This document shows positions 23,591 to 33,890 of a DNA stretch of 64,000 nucleotides, in pieces (position 1 is the first letter of the stretch; each line of letters begins with the position of its first letter). Below the pieces are notes generated by a model. It was not told where the DNA came from and made no database searches. It saw nothing but the letters and a program-made list of their open reading frames with translations. The DNA is taken from assembly GCA_002007465.1 (NCBI GenBank), contig LNAC01000003.1, positions 13,852,203-13,916,202 of the forward strand. The letters run 5' to 3'. The translations under genes were made by a program, and so were the position numbers. This stretch comes from Ailurus styani (Eukaryota > Chordata > Mammalia > Carnivora > Ailuridae).

Positions 23591-24649
23591 GCTTGCTGAT
23601 AAAGTGGTCAAGAGCATTGTGGAACTTATGTGTCCATTCATCCCTCTTTATACACTTCAACTTGATATGATTCCACTTGTCCACAAGTTTCTGCTGCTAG
23701 TCACTGGAATCTCTCATGGTGAAAACATTAACATCTTAATGAAAACACTTATCTATTTCATGCTAATAAATAGTGATAATTATTCATATTGGAGTTTGCT
23801 TTATTAACATGATTTTAACCCAGTGATATGGCTATTTGACTAACCACATGAAAAAGATTTATTGTTAAGTATGATGTCATTGACAAATATTCTCAGCATT
23901 CTCTTGGAAATAATACATATCCGTCCTAGGTTGTTCATCTATAAAAGTAAATATAGCACTTTTACATATCAGTGGTCAATTTTTGCTACTAGTTTGGTCC
24001 AATGGTGGCTTCATTTAATAATACTTATTTCTACTTATAAGACATGATTTCCATATAACTTAAATTTTTTATAATAGACTACTAGAGAAATAAGGCATGA
24101 TATGAAAGTTAGCTTTTGTGGATAAGGGATATTATAATGGTTTTGTTTTGATCTGTTTTGTTTTGCTTTTAACTTCCATTCTGCCGTATCTGGGTGTTTT
24201 GCAGACAAAGGTACACAAAGACTCTTTATTTGATCGTTCAGCGCTCAAATAGTAATAATGTAGCATTTATAACGGTTTGGTTGAAGACAATTTTATCTAT
24301 GCTGACTTTTCTTATTCCCTTAGCGATATACTTCCTTCTCTCTCCTTTTTCTTCACTGTTGCAATGCCAATCAACAGAAGAAAGGGGAGAATGACCCAGA
24401 AAGAGATTGTCAACATGCCATTTCAAGATGATAACGCTGCAATGGTTGCTTCTTAGGCTAAAACCTCTAGGAGGCAGAAGTAAAATGTCAGGTTACAATT
24501 GTACCACCTCGTGCAGGAATATCATGTGCCCTAACACTGCAGGAGGTGACTGTCAGCCTCCTGTAACTGTCTCCAGTGACCTCAAGGAGAAATAAAGAGA
24601 AGAACTGGGAAAGCACATAAGTGGAGGCATATTTTTGAACAATCAGATA
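23591..24649. other. Unannotated stretch
   Basis: No repeat or gene is recognised. Several 61-67-codon frames here overlap and lack motifs. Confidence 0.5.
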
Positions 24650-24874
24650 TGATAGAAACGTTATCTTTTTTTTTTAAGATTTTATTTATTTATTTGACAG
24701 AGAGAGATTACAAGTAGGCAGCGAGGCAGGCAGAGAGAGAGGGGGAAGCAGGCTCCTTGCTGAGCAGAGAGCCCGATGCGGGCCTCGATCCCAGGACCCT
24801 GAGATCATGACCCGAGCCGAAGGCAGAGGCTTTAACCCACTGAGCCACCCAGGCGCCTGATAGAAACGTTATCT
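24650..24874 (-). repeat. CAN-SINE, young type, perfect 17-bp duplication
   Basis: The body is 24667-24857. TGATAGAAACGTTATCT flanks it exactly at 24650-24666 and 24858-24874. Confidence 0.98.
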
Positions 24875-25821
24875 ATTACGATGACCTAAGGGTCTCTCAT
24901 GTGTCTATGTGGAAATCAGTAAACCTTAATTTTTACAAACAAATGATACCTTAGGATGTGCAGTCAATCTTGCAAGCAGTAAACACATTCTTCTTGTTGC
25001 ATAAAATCCCCTGTAAACTGACAGGTTTCAACTTCTTTCCCTGCAATCAGAAATACTGTCCCTGGGCTACGGTCCTCAGTAAGGCCATGAATAAAGCATT
25101 TACTAAACTGCTTTGAGGTTGGCTTTTCTTTTTCTTTTCTTTTCTTTCTTTTTTTTTTTCTTTTTTGTTTCAGTTGACAACAGAACTTGGCAAATTCTGA
25201 TCTCACTGCTTTTTCAGAGGAGAAGCTACTGATGGCAGAGGACTTGAACCCAGAAAAGCATAAGCATACTGTGAACAATTCAATTGGCAACACTTTTTAA
25301 ATAAATTTAGAAGTGCCAGGTAATCTGATGAATATAAAATGACTTCACATGTTCTGTTTATACTTGTAAATTAGTAATTTGTAATTCCATATATTGAAGA
25401 AATTATCACTTGGGGGCCAGTTTTCTACCTCTGTATGTTTTTCATATTACTATTTTTGTCCCAAATTCCATACCCCACTTTCATCTGTCTGGTGAATCAC
25501 TTTCATTCTTCAATCCTGCTCTTTGCATGTTATACATTGATACATTCTGATTTAATATGAACAAAATAACCTTTTATGTTTTCTATTACAGCATAGATCA
25601 CAAGGTAGTATGATTATATGTTTAAATGTCAGACTGCATTATTAGAATGTGGGCTTTTTAAAATGTAGTCAATATATATATTTTTTTATTCTTAAAAATT
25701 AGCATGACAATTTGTCCAATTTTTCCAGTAGTTGTCTTTGAATTACCAAATGAATCTTGAATATTGAATGGGTGTTGAAAACATGCTACAATATACTTTC
25801 TGCAACTAGGATAAAATTAAA
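24875..25821. other. Unannotated stretch with a TTTTC-rich tract
   Basis: A pyrimidine tract with TTTTC units lies at 25127-25162. On the other strand it gives the Lys-rich middle of a spurious 109-codon frame. A possible worn L2 piece near 25440-25560 is too weak to call. Confidence 0.45.
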
Positions 25822-26035
25822 TATAAAGTGATTTTTTTTAAAGATTTTATTTCTTTATTTGACACAGAGAGAGAGAGAGATCACAAGTAGGCAGAGAGAG
25901 AGGAGGAAGCAGGCTCCCTGCCGAGGCAGAGAGCCCGAAAGGGGCCTCGATCCCAGGACCCTGAGATCATGACCTGAGCCAAAAGCAGAGGCTTTAACCC
26001 ACTGAGCCACCCAGGTGCCCTATAAAGTGATTTTT
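25822..26035 (-). repeat. CAN-SINE, young type, with internal deletion
   Basis: The body is 25836-26020, flanked by TATAAAGTGATTTT at 25822-25835 and 26021-26034. The GA-rich part lacks one repeat of GCAGGCAGAGAG relative to its neighbours. Confidence 0.97.
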
Positions 26036-26408
26036 TAAAACAACTTAGCATTACTCATTTCTGTTATTTTAAGTATAAGAATTAAATATTAAAATTGCAG
26101 TAATATATACACACATTAAAATGCTATAAGTAAAAAAGGGAAGATTGTTAAAAAGTGAAGAGAAAATTTTCATTAGGCATAAGAAAAATTGGTGAGAAAA
26201 TGTTTCCTCAAGTAAAAATTAAGTAAACAATTCTACATAAAATGTACATTGTGTTATGTGGTCCTTTGAGCTGGAAAATAGTACTCTAGAGCTAGATTTT
26301 GAGCAACTGAGAAACATGATCTGGATTGTGCTTTATAGATAATAATTTGGTGTCTGAGCAAAATTCGACCAAGAAGGTAGAGCCTGGCAACAGAATCCAG
26401 TTAAAAGG

Positions 26409-26618
26409 AATGATTTAAGGGACACTTGGGTGGCTTGTCAGTTCAGCAGCTGCCTCGGCTCAGGTCATGGTCCCAGGGTCCTGGGATCGAGTCTGCAATT
26501 GGGGTCCTTGCTCAGCGGGGAGCCTGCTTCTCCGTATGCCTGCCACTCACCCTGCTTGTCCTATCTCTCTCTCTCTCTGACAAATAAATAAAACCTTTAA
26601 AAAAAAAATTGGTTTAAG
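26409..26618 (+). repeat. CAN-SINE, intermediate type
   Basis: The body is about 26419-26607. The head is shortened (GGGTGGCTTGTCAGTTCAGC) and the tail is AAATAAATAAAACC. Flanks ATGATTTAAG and TTGGTTTAAG look like an imperfect duplication. Confidence 0.93.
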
Positions 26619-26871
26619 AGTTAGGAAGACTTTGGAACATGGAAGAATCAAACCCCATTGTTAGTAAGGGGTGAATTAAAAATGGGAGCACACAGCTTAT
26701 AAGACAAGATGTAGAAGAGTAATTTATTAATAAAAATAGAGTTTTGCTTTGTTTTGATATTGGTTTGGTTATTAACACTGAGAAAGAGGAACCGACATTT
26801 CATAGATAAACTTTCAGTACAAAAACTTATCAAATGTTACCGATTTTCTACTAGAGTTTTTTAATATAATA
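26619..26871. other. Unannotated stretch
   Basis: Nothing is recognised between the two SINEs. Confidence 0.5.
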
Positions 26872-27086
26872 TCTTAATTATTTTTTTAAAGATTTTATTT
26901 TATTTATTTTGACAGAGAGAGATTACAAGTAGGTAGAGAGGCAGGCAGAGAGAGAGGAGGAAGCAGGCTCCCCACCGAGCAGAGAGCCCGATGTGGGCCT
27001 CGATCCCAGGACCCTGAGATCATGACCTGAGCCGAAGGCAGAGGCTTTAACCCACTGAGCCACCCAGGCGCTCTTAATTATTTTTT
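26872..27086 (-). repeat. CAN-SINE, young type, perfect duplication
   Basis: The body is about 26887-27071, with TCTTAATTATTTTTT at 26872-26886 and 27072-27086. The T run makes the left edge uncertain by a few bases. Confidence 0.97.
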
Positions 27087-27902
27087 AAAAAATCTTTTAT
27101 TGTATTTACATAGAAAAAGGGAAAGAAGAAACTAAGTAATTTTAGCCTTTGCATTGTTTAGTGTACCTTTACTGGAATAATAATTTTGACACATAAAAAT
27201 CATAATAATAATTTCAGAAATTAACTGCTCTTCTTAAAATATAAAGAAAGAATGGTGGTTAGCCACTAATTTTCTTAATTAACTGAAGCATTTTAGAATG
27301 TTAATTATAACTTCTTTATAGTATACCTTTATTGCATTTTTTTAATCAAATGACTACAACCTAAGGCACTGGGTATACAATTAACTGCTCATTTTTCTCT
27401 CAAGGGATTTCTCAAAGCTCCGTACATCATCCTAAGTTACTTTTTGGTTTTGTTGAATTAAACATCAGGTTTCAATTCCCTTTTTCTGTCCATCATGTAA
27501 TTGCATGGAGAAACCAGGATGATACCTAACCCTCATTAATTCTTTCATCAGACTCAAAGTTAATTTTATTTGGTGTTTTCTCACCAAACAATAAATGTAA
27601 TTATACTCAAATGTAGCAATAAAAATATACTTATTTCTTTCACTTACAATTTCTTAAGAAGGACTAATTGTAGAAAATAACTTGGCTTTAAGATTTTATT
27701 CATTCGAAGTATTAACCTGCATGCATGTACACCACGTAAATGAACAAGACACCCATCTTTCTCTTCTATGTACCACTTTATTTTTCTGAGTAATCGCTAA
27801 AAATTAGAATAAAATCTGTGATTTTATTTTAAAAATAACAATGTACTATAAAAGAAAAAAAAAACATACTGGAAATGTGGGGATCCTGAATCTAATACAG
27901 AC
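27087..27902. other. Unannotated AT-rich stretch
   Basis: No repeat or gene is recognised. Confidence 0.5.
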
Positions 27903-28128
27903 CTGGATGGGCAGGGGCACCTGGGTGGCTCAGTCATTAAGCGTCAGCCTTCAGCTCAGGGCATGATCCCAGGGTCCTGGGGTCGAGCCCCACATTGGGC
28001 TCCTGGCTCTGCGGGATGCCTGCCTCTCCCTCTCTGACTCCCCCTGTTTGTTTTCCCTCTCTCACTGTGTGTCTATCAGATAAATAAATAAAATCTTAAA
28101 AAACAAAAAAAAAGGAACTGGATGGGCA
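27903..28128 (+). repeat. CAN-SINE, arctoid-like type
   Basis: The body is about 27914-28117. The head GGGGCACCTGGGTGGCTCAG leads to GTCATTAAGCGTCAGC, and the tail holds CACTGTGTGTCTATCAG before AAATAAATAAAATC. This differs from the young type and resembles SINEs shared more widely among bears, seals and mustelids. CTGGATGGGCA flanks it at 27903-27913 and 28118-28128. Confidence 0.96.
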
Positions 28129-28906
28129 AATACAGGGGGCAACGGTGGGGAACAAGGCTGCACACAATCAGGGAAGGCAAAGTGATGGTTGAACGGATAG
28201 CTGGGTTCTGAAGGTCATGTTCATAGGCCTGTATGATCTCCCATCCTGTACCTTCTCTTCACATCAAGGAGATCGGAACAGTGATTTCTAATATTCCCGG
28301 AGTCTACTCTCACTTGTGGATGTTTAGCATACGTGAACCTAAAATCGGAGAGACAGCGAACCACGTAAAGCTATGACAAAAAACTCAAATGAAACGAATC
28401 CTCGACTTCAATAGTAGTCTTTCTAATACCATATGGAATTAAAGAAAGTGTGTCGGAGGGGAAATCAAATACGGAGAAGCAGTTTTAATAGATGGCAAAT
28501 ACCATCATCCTTTTGCGCAATTTTGCAAATACACATCCATGACCACGAAAGTACGCTCACTGCTGGACCTCCTCTCAGAGCCTAGGAAGGAGCTGGCTTA
28601 AGAGGGGAGCTTGAAAGCTTAGCCTCATCAGCTCCCAGGGAGACGTACCTCTGAGTAGCAGCTGGAAATGAGCCCACTGAAAAGCAAACAGGAATGGAGA
28701 TGCCATGGAGAAAAAGACAGCAGAAAGAAGCCAGGCCAGGCTTTAAAAAAGGCAGCTTTGAGCCTGGGGCAAATGCTGAGCGAGGGGCTCTGAGGAGCAG
28801 AGTCTGAGCATGGGTATCATGGCTTAGGCATTTCAATTTGTGCTCCTCCGAAAAATTGCTTGAGTGACCGTGACATCTGAATCAATGGAGATCACTTCAC
28901 TTTACA
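28129..28906. other. CpG-retaining unique segment
   Basis: Around twenty CpGs are visible over about 740 bases, clearly more than in the AT-rich flanks, although base composition is only moderately higher in GC. No repeat family is recognised. The longest frame, 84 codons on the minus strand at 28582-28836, lacks known motifs. It could be conserved regulatory DNA or a diverged LTR. Confidence 0.5.
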
Positions 28907-28945
28907 GATATTATTGAGTGCTTATTATGCTCAATGTACTGGCTA
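28907..28945 (-). repeat. Short L2-like fragment
   Basis: TATTATTGAGTGCTTATTATG resembles the antisense L2 3' end. It is too short to be sure. Confidence 0.35.
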
Positions 28946-29224
28946 TTTTTTCTCAATCTAAATAGCATTGCAGAATAATGGGATTACATATTATGAGGGT
29001 GCTAAAAAAAGAGGGGGGTAGGTTATGGGAGCTTTAAAATGTCAATTAGTTATGACAGTTGATATAATGGAGGCAATTATTTTCTCTATTTGAGGGCATC
29101 AAATTTCAAGGCGTATATAAAGTCCAAGGAGTCTGGAAAAGAAATAATTTTAAGAGAAAAAAATCCAATGATGATAAGAGAGACCGTCATGAATAAATTT
29201 GTTCTGGAAGTTAAAATTTGCAGA
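28946..29224. other. Unannotated stretch
   Basis: Nothing is recognised. Confidence 0.5.
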
Positions 29225-29650
29225 GATATCCCCCAGCATGCAAGAGTTCTGACGATCTGAACAGAAATTCCTTGCCGACTTCACCTGCATTTATCTCCCA
29301 AACACACGGCTCACCTTCAGACTCCTGTGTCTTCCTCCTTCAGTTCTCTATGGCAGGAATGGCCCTCTCCATTCACTTCTGCCTGGTTACCTCCTGTTCA
29401 TCCTTCACTGTTGCTCTCCTGCAAGCTCTTTCTGCCTTATTCATAACACAATAGATTACTCCTTCCTATGTGTTTTCATAACATTTTGCATATCCCATTT
29501 TATTATAGTGATTTTGTGTCTGACTCTGCCTATTAAACTGAAGTCTTTGAGGTTTGGGGTAATGGTTAATTTATCTTTGTAACCCCTATGTGATTAGCAC
29601 AGTACTTTGCATTCAGAGGTACTCAATAAACATTTGATGAATGAATGAAG
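29225..29650 (+). repeat. LINE-2 3' region
   Basis: It ends with TACTCAATAAACATTTGATG and AATGAATGAAG. Upstream are GTAACCCCTATGTGATTAGC and pyrimidine-rich text with CACTTCTGCCTGGTTACC, all in L2 order. The 78-codon frame at 29218-29454 lies within it and is not a host gene. Confidence 0.82.
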
Positions 29651-30125
29651 GAAGAGAACTTAAAAACATGCAATGGTTTTGCCAATATCCCTTAAGGGTC
29701 TTCTTTCATTGCAGTTGTATTCCTGAGAAAAACTGCAGTAAAATTCATTCTATTTTATATTATATCTTACTAAAAAAAAAAAATACAAACTTACTGAAGT
29801 ACAAAAACAAAGAAACAAAACCCTAAGAATACATACGCATATGTACATATGCTTAAAGAAAATATGTTCCAGAACACATTTCTCATACACCAAGAGAATA
29901 AAAATATATGTCTGTTGAAATTGTTAAATACCATAAATTCCCTGCTGCCTCTATATTAATCTGCTTGCATTTTTGTTAACATTATAAAAGAATAGGAAAG
30001 TAAAGTGAGTTTTAATATAGTCTACCTAAATATACATATTTATTGCTTTCCTTTCCAAGATCTATAATTATTTAAAATGTTAAAAATTGATTGGTGAATT
30101 ATGGTCAACTTCATCAAGTGGTACA
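29651..30125. other. Unannotated AT-rich stretch
   Basis: Poly-A and AAAC runs lie near 29770-29820. Nothing else is recognised. Confidence 0.5.
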
Positions 30126-30356
30126 TTAATAAATTATTATTTTTTTAAGATTTTATTTTATTTATTTTGACAGAGAGAGATCACAAGTAGGCAGAGAGGC
30201 AGGCAGAGAGAGAGAGAGAGAGAGAGGAGGAAGCAGGCTCCCCGCTGAGCAGGGAGCCCCATGTGGGCCTCGATCCCAGGACCCTGAGATCATGACCTGA
30301 GCCGAAGGCAGAGGCTTTAACCCACTGAGCCACCCAGGCGCCCTTAATAAATTATT
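30126..30356 (-). repeat. CAN-SINE, young type, beside an older SINE
   Basis: The body is 30139-30343 with an expanded GA tract at about 30206-30228. TTAATAAATTATT flanks it at 30126-30138 and 30344-30356. The right flank leads directly into the tail of the older SINE that follows. Confidence 0.97.
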
Positions 30357-30407
30357 TTTAAAGATTTATATATATACATATATACACACATATACATATA
30401 CATGGAC

Positions 30408-30438
<31 letters not shown>

Positions 30439-30633
30439 CAGAGAGACAACCCAAGGACTCACACACACAGTGAGTGGGAGGAACAGAGCAAAAGAGAGAG
30501 AGAGAATCCTCAAACAGACTCTCTGCCGAGCGTGGAGCCTGACACAGGGCTCGATCTCACAACCCTAAGACCATGACCTGAGCCAAAATCAAGAGTCAAA
30601 CACTTAACGGCCTGAGCCGCACAGTCATCCCTG
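30357..30633 (-). repeat. Older CAN-SINE with expanded TA/CATA tail
   Basis: AAAGATTTATATATATACAT begins the antisense tail. It has grown into about 75 bases of TATA and CATA units, followed by a GA tract. The diverged body contains GATCTCACAACCCTAAGACC and GACCTGAGCCAAAATCAAG. Confidence 0.88.
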
Positions 30634-30952
30634 CACTGATAAATTCTAAAGAAGGATAATAAAACAAATTATATTAAAACCTACTCTCCCCCTCAAAAAC
30701 CCCCACAAAAAGAACACATTTAGTTTTATCGGAATTACTCCGACAAAGGTTTCAATGTGCAAAGCCTTAAGAAATTGAGTGCAAAGTGAAAAATGCAATT
30801 TAAGGTATTAGCTGTAGTGCATGGAGTTTCTCTTCCTGAAAATTGGAGAAGACATAACACATTGCAATATATGCAAAAGACATTAGAAAATCATTTAGTT
30901 GGGAGAGGGAAGGGCGTTCAGATATTTAGCAGGCTAGTATGGGATTTCTTAG
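30634..30952. other. Unannotated stretch
   Basis: Nothing is recognised. Confidence 0.5.
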
Positions 30953-30998
30953 TACAGTTGACCCTTGAACAACACGGGTTTGAAGATACATGTCCACT

Positions 30999-31637
30999 TT
31001 CTGCACATTCTTAAAAGTTCACAGCAAAAGCCACAAGGCATGTATTTACAACTGCCCATCCCAGTCTCCCAGGACCCAATAGATGTCGACTGGAACAGAG
31101 GTCTCACCTGTTGGCCCTGAGTGCTCAGTGAGGCCCTCCGAGGCTCTCCGTAGCTCCGAAGAGACACGGGAAGGAAAAGGTTACCCTGTGTGCCATGGGG
31201 GTGGCCAGGTCGAGGGGCTGGGGTCAGGCAGGCGTGAAGTTAGTTAGACTGAGGTGGAGGAACATGTCCAGAGGGTAGAGATGGCAATGAACAGGGAGCC
31301 CTACACCGCTGATGCCCCTGGCCTCCAGGTCTTCCAGGAGCCCCGCTCCAGGCTGCTAGCCAAACACAGATCCTCCCTCCTAGGAGTGGCTGGCCCTGCG
31401 GTCTCCTGGAGGCTGTCACTCTCCTATGTGGGCACAGCTGCTACTGGCCAGGGGCTGGCCACGCAAGCCCCAGCAGATGGGGCAGCTGTACCGAGCCTGT
31501 AGGTTACTGTCACTGCTCACAGGCCTACCTGGGGGCTGTCGCTGGTGCTGAACCAAACCCTGCAGAACGAGGCCATCCCCGGCCAGGCCTGCAGCCACCA
31601 GGGCCCCTTTCCCAGGCAGGCCTGGCCCACGTACAGG
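30999..31637. other. GC-rich insert inside the Tigger-type element
   Basis: About 640 bases of GC-rich sequence with roughly fifteen CpGs sit between two MER2-like parts, in otherwise AT-rich DNA. No A tail or target-site duplication is obvious at its edges. Frames of about 80 codons exist on both strands (31254-31502 plus, 31416-31655 minus), but I recognise neither. Possible origins are a captured gene fragment, an internal segment of a longer family member, or a retroposed piece that has lost its tail. Confidence 0.6.
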
Positions 31638-31673
31638 TGGATATTTCGTGTGCACAGTACTGTAAATGTATTT

Positions 31674-31923
31674 TCCTTATGGTTTTCTTTTTATTTTTTT
31701 ACTTATTTTTTTAAGATTTTATTTATTTATTTGACAGAGAGCTAGAGAGAGAGAGATCACAAGTAGGCAGAGCAGCAGGCAGAGGGAGAAGGAGAAGCAG
31801 GCTCCCCACTGAGCAGAGAGCCCGACGCAGGGCTCGATCCCAGGTCTCTGGGATCATGACTCGAGCTGAAGGCAGCCGCTCAACCAACTGAGCCACCCAG
31901 GCGCCCCTCCTTATGGTTTTCTT
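31674..31923 (-). repeat. CAN-SINE, intermediate type, inside the Tigger-type element
   Basis: The body is 31690-31907. TCCTTATGGTTTTCTT at 31674-31689 recurs at 31908-31923, and this duplicated site is itself MER2-like sequence, so the SINE is the younger insertion. Confidence 0.97.
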
Positions 31924-32145
31924 AATAATATTTTCTTTTCTCTAGCTTACTTTATTGCAAGAATACAGTATATAACACATGTAACATACAAAATATGTGT
32001 TAACCAACTGTTTATGTTATTGGTAAGGCTTCTGGGTAACAGCAGGTTATTAGTTAAGTTGTTGGGGGGTCAAAAGTTATAGGGAAATTTCCAACTGTGC
32101 AGAGGTTGGCACCCCTACCCCCTAGTTGTTCAAGGGCGAACTGTA

Positions 32146-32667
32146 CTGTTACATCAATTTTTCCTGTTAATTCTAATTTAACTTCAAAACTTTGCTATAA
32201 ATCATGATGGAAAGTGATGTACCTTATGCGTATATAGGGTGTCCTATGTATGACCACATCCTATTGCAAGTATAAATTCTTAGACCTAGAATCCAAATGT
32301 CTCCAGACCCTCACTTACATTTACTGGGTAAGAGACAATATTAATTGTTATAAACAAATTCTGGCCCCGCCTTGCTCTTGCCACATCCTGGATCTTAGCA
32401 ACTTTATTTCTAAACTATCTCTAATTATTTTTGGGCGTAAGTGGAGATGTCACGATACTTAGTCTCAATCTTCTCATTGAAGATTTGCTTCCCTCCTGAG
32501 TGATCGTGTTGCTTCCACAGCTTCTAATGCTCTTGAAAACCTATTTCAGTTTCTGATGGCTGTATTTATTCACCTCTATCTACCAGAAGCTGTAGCTTTT
32601 CCTCAGCATGACCCAGGCCCATGGTGGGCCAGAGTGGGGCAATGGAAATGAATGGGCTCATTCTCTT
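32146..32667. other. Unannotated stretch
   Basis: No repeat or gene is recognised. Confidence 0.5.
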
Positions 32668-32855
32668 TTCTTCGGGGTAGCCTAGTAGTGCAGTTGCTAG
32701 ATTGTAGGGTAGCTTTATTTTTAACATCTTGAGGAACCTCATACTGTTTTCCAGCCACTGTACGTACCAGCTTGCATGTCCACCAGCAGGGTAAGAGGGT
32801 TCCCCTTTCTCTGCAGCCTTGCCAACATTTGTTGTTTTCTGCCTTGTTAATTAAA
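32668..32855 (-). repeat. L1 3' region fragment
   Basis: GCTAGATTGTAGGGTAGCTT, GAGGAACCTCATACTGTTTT and GGGTTCCCCTTTCTCTGCAG are the antisense of the L1 3' end, in the correct order. Confidence 0.85.
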
Positions 32856-32864
32856 AAAAGAAAA

Positions 32865-32920
32865 GAAAATTCTCATTTCCTTTTCTTTTTTTTTTAAGAT
32901 TTTATTTACTTATTTGACAG

Positions 32921-32973
<53 letters not shown>

Positions 32974-33132
32974 ACAAGCAGGGGGAGCAGCAGAAGGAAA
33001 GGAAGAAGCATGCTCTCCACTAAGCAGGGAGCCTGATGTGGGGCTCAATACCAGGACCCTGGGATCATGACCTGAGACAAAGACAGATGCTTAACAACTG
33101 AGCCATCCAGGCACTCTGAAAATTCTCATTTC
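32865..33132 (-). repeat. CAN-SINE with long (GA)n expansion
   Basis: The body is 32880-33117. A GA tract of about 40 bases lies at roughly 32929-32969. GAAAATTCTCATTTC flanks it exactly at 32865-32879 and 33118-33132. Confidence 0.96.
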
Positions 33133-33663
33133 TTTAATACATCTTGATGTAATATATTGGGGTTTTGTAAATATAAATGTAATATTATACAAACACACAC
33201 AATATATACTTTGAGTGTATTCTCATCTTCTCTCATAGAAAATCACACCAAAATAAGTCATGAGAAATTCAAACCACTCCTTATTGGGGCTTAAGTATGA
33301 GGTAACAATGGTGTCACACGCACAGAATCAGCATATAGCAAACCTCAGCAGGCCATCTGCAGAACTTGTGGTTATAGTCATTGAAGTTGCCTAGGGGTGT
33401 GTAGTTGGTGTGATTGATCTTAAGTTCTATACCAAATACTTACCGGTCTCCAAAGCTTGATACACTCATCACCTGAACTGTTTTGTTTAAATTAGAAGTA
33501 ATGGTTTACTCTTCTGTGTCAAAAAGAAATTCCTTCAATTTGATTTTCTTTCCATGAGCTTGACTAGACAATATGATTTAGGAAAGAAAAACACAGAACC
33601 CTGTCTATATTTCCTTATATGCATGAAGAGAAAATTATTTATACTAGAAATAGTTATATTGAG
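33133..33663. other. Unannotated stretch
   Basis: Nothing is recognised. Confidence 0.5.
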
Positions 33664-33890
33664 CTAATTCTTTCTCTTTTTTTAAGATTTTATGTATTTA
33701 TTTGACAGAGAGAGAGAGAGACAGTGAGAGCAGGAACACAAGCAGGAGGAGTGCGAGAGGGCAAAGCAGGCTTCCCACTGAGCAGGGAGCCCAATGTGGG
33801 GCTCGATCCCATGACCCTGGGATCATGACCTGAGCCGAAGGGAGACACTTAAGGACTGAGGCATCCAGGCGCCCCTAAACTAATTCTTTC
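33664..33890 (-). repeat. CAN-SINE, intermediate type
   Basis: The body is about 33675-33879. CTAATTCTTTC flanks it at 33664-33674 and 33880-33890. The GA tract ends in GACAGTGAGAGCAGGAACAC, a variant also seen at 39020. Confidence 0.96.

Larger units (their letters stand above)
30953..32145. mobile_element. Tigger-type inverted-repeat DNA element (MER2-like) with cargo
   Basis: The left end at 30955 reads CAGTTGACCCTTGAACAAC. The right end at 32143 is its inverted, slightly diverged copy (GTTGTTCAAGGGCGAACTG). Each is bordered by TA (30953-30954 and 32144-32145), as expected for a Tc1/mariner-type insertion. Near both ends the interior resembles the short non-autonomous MER2 family, for example TTTATTGCAAGAATACAGTA and TGTTATTGGTAAGGCTTCTG. 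Two later changes enlarge it: a GC-rich block at about 30999-31637 and a SINE at 31690-31907. No transposase is visible. Confidence 0.85.

Noticed and set aside
24964..25293. 109-codon antisense frame with Lys/Arg-rich centre
   Set aside because: The basic run is the translation of a TTTTC simple repeat. The rest has no recognisable domain.
30370..30445. Possible promoter TATA array
   Set aside because: It is an expanded TA/CATA tail of an old SINE.
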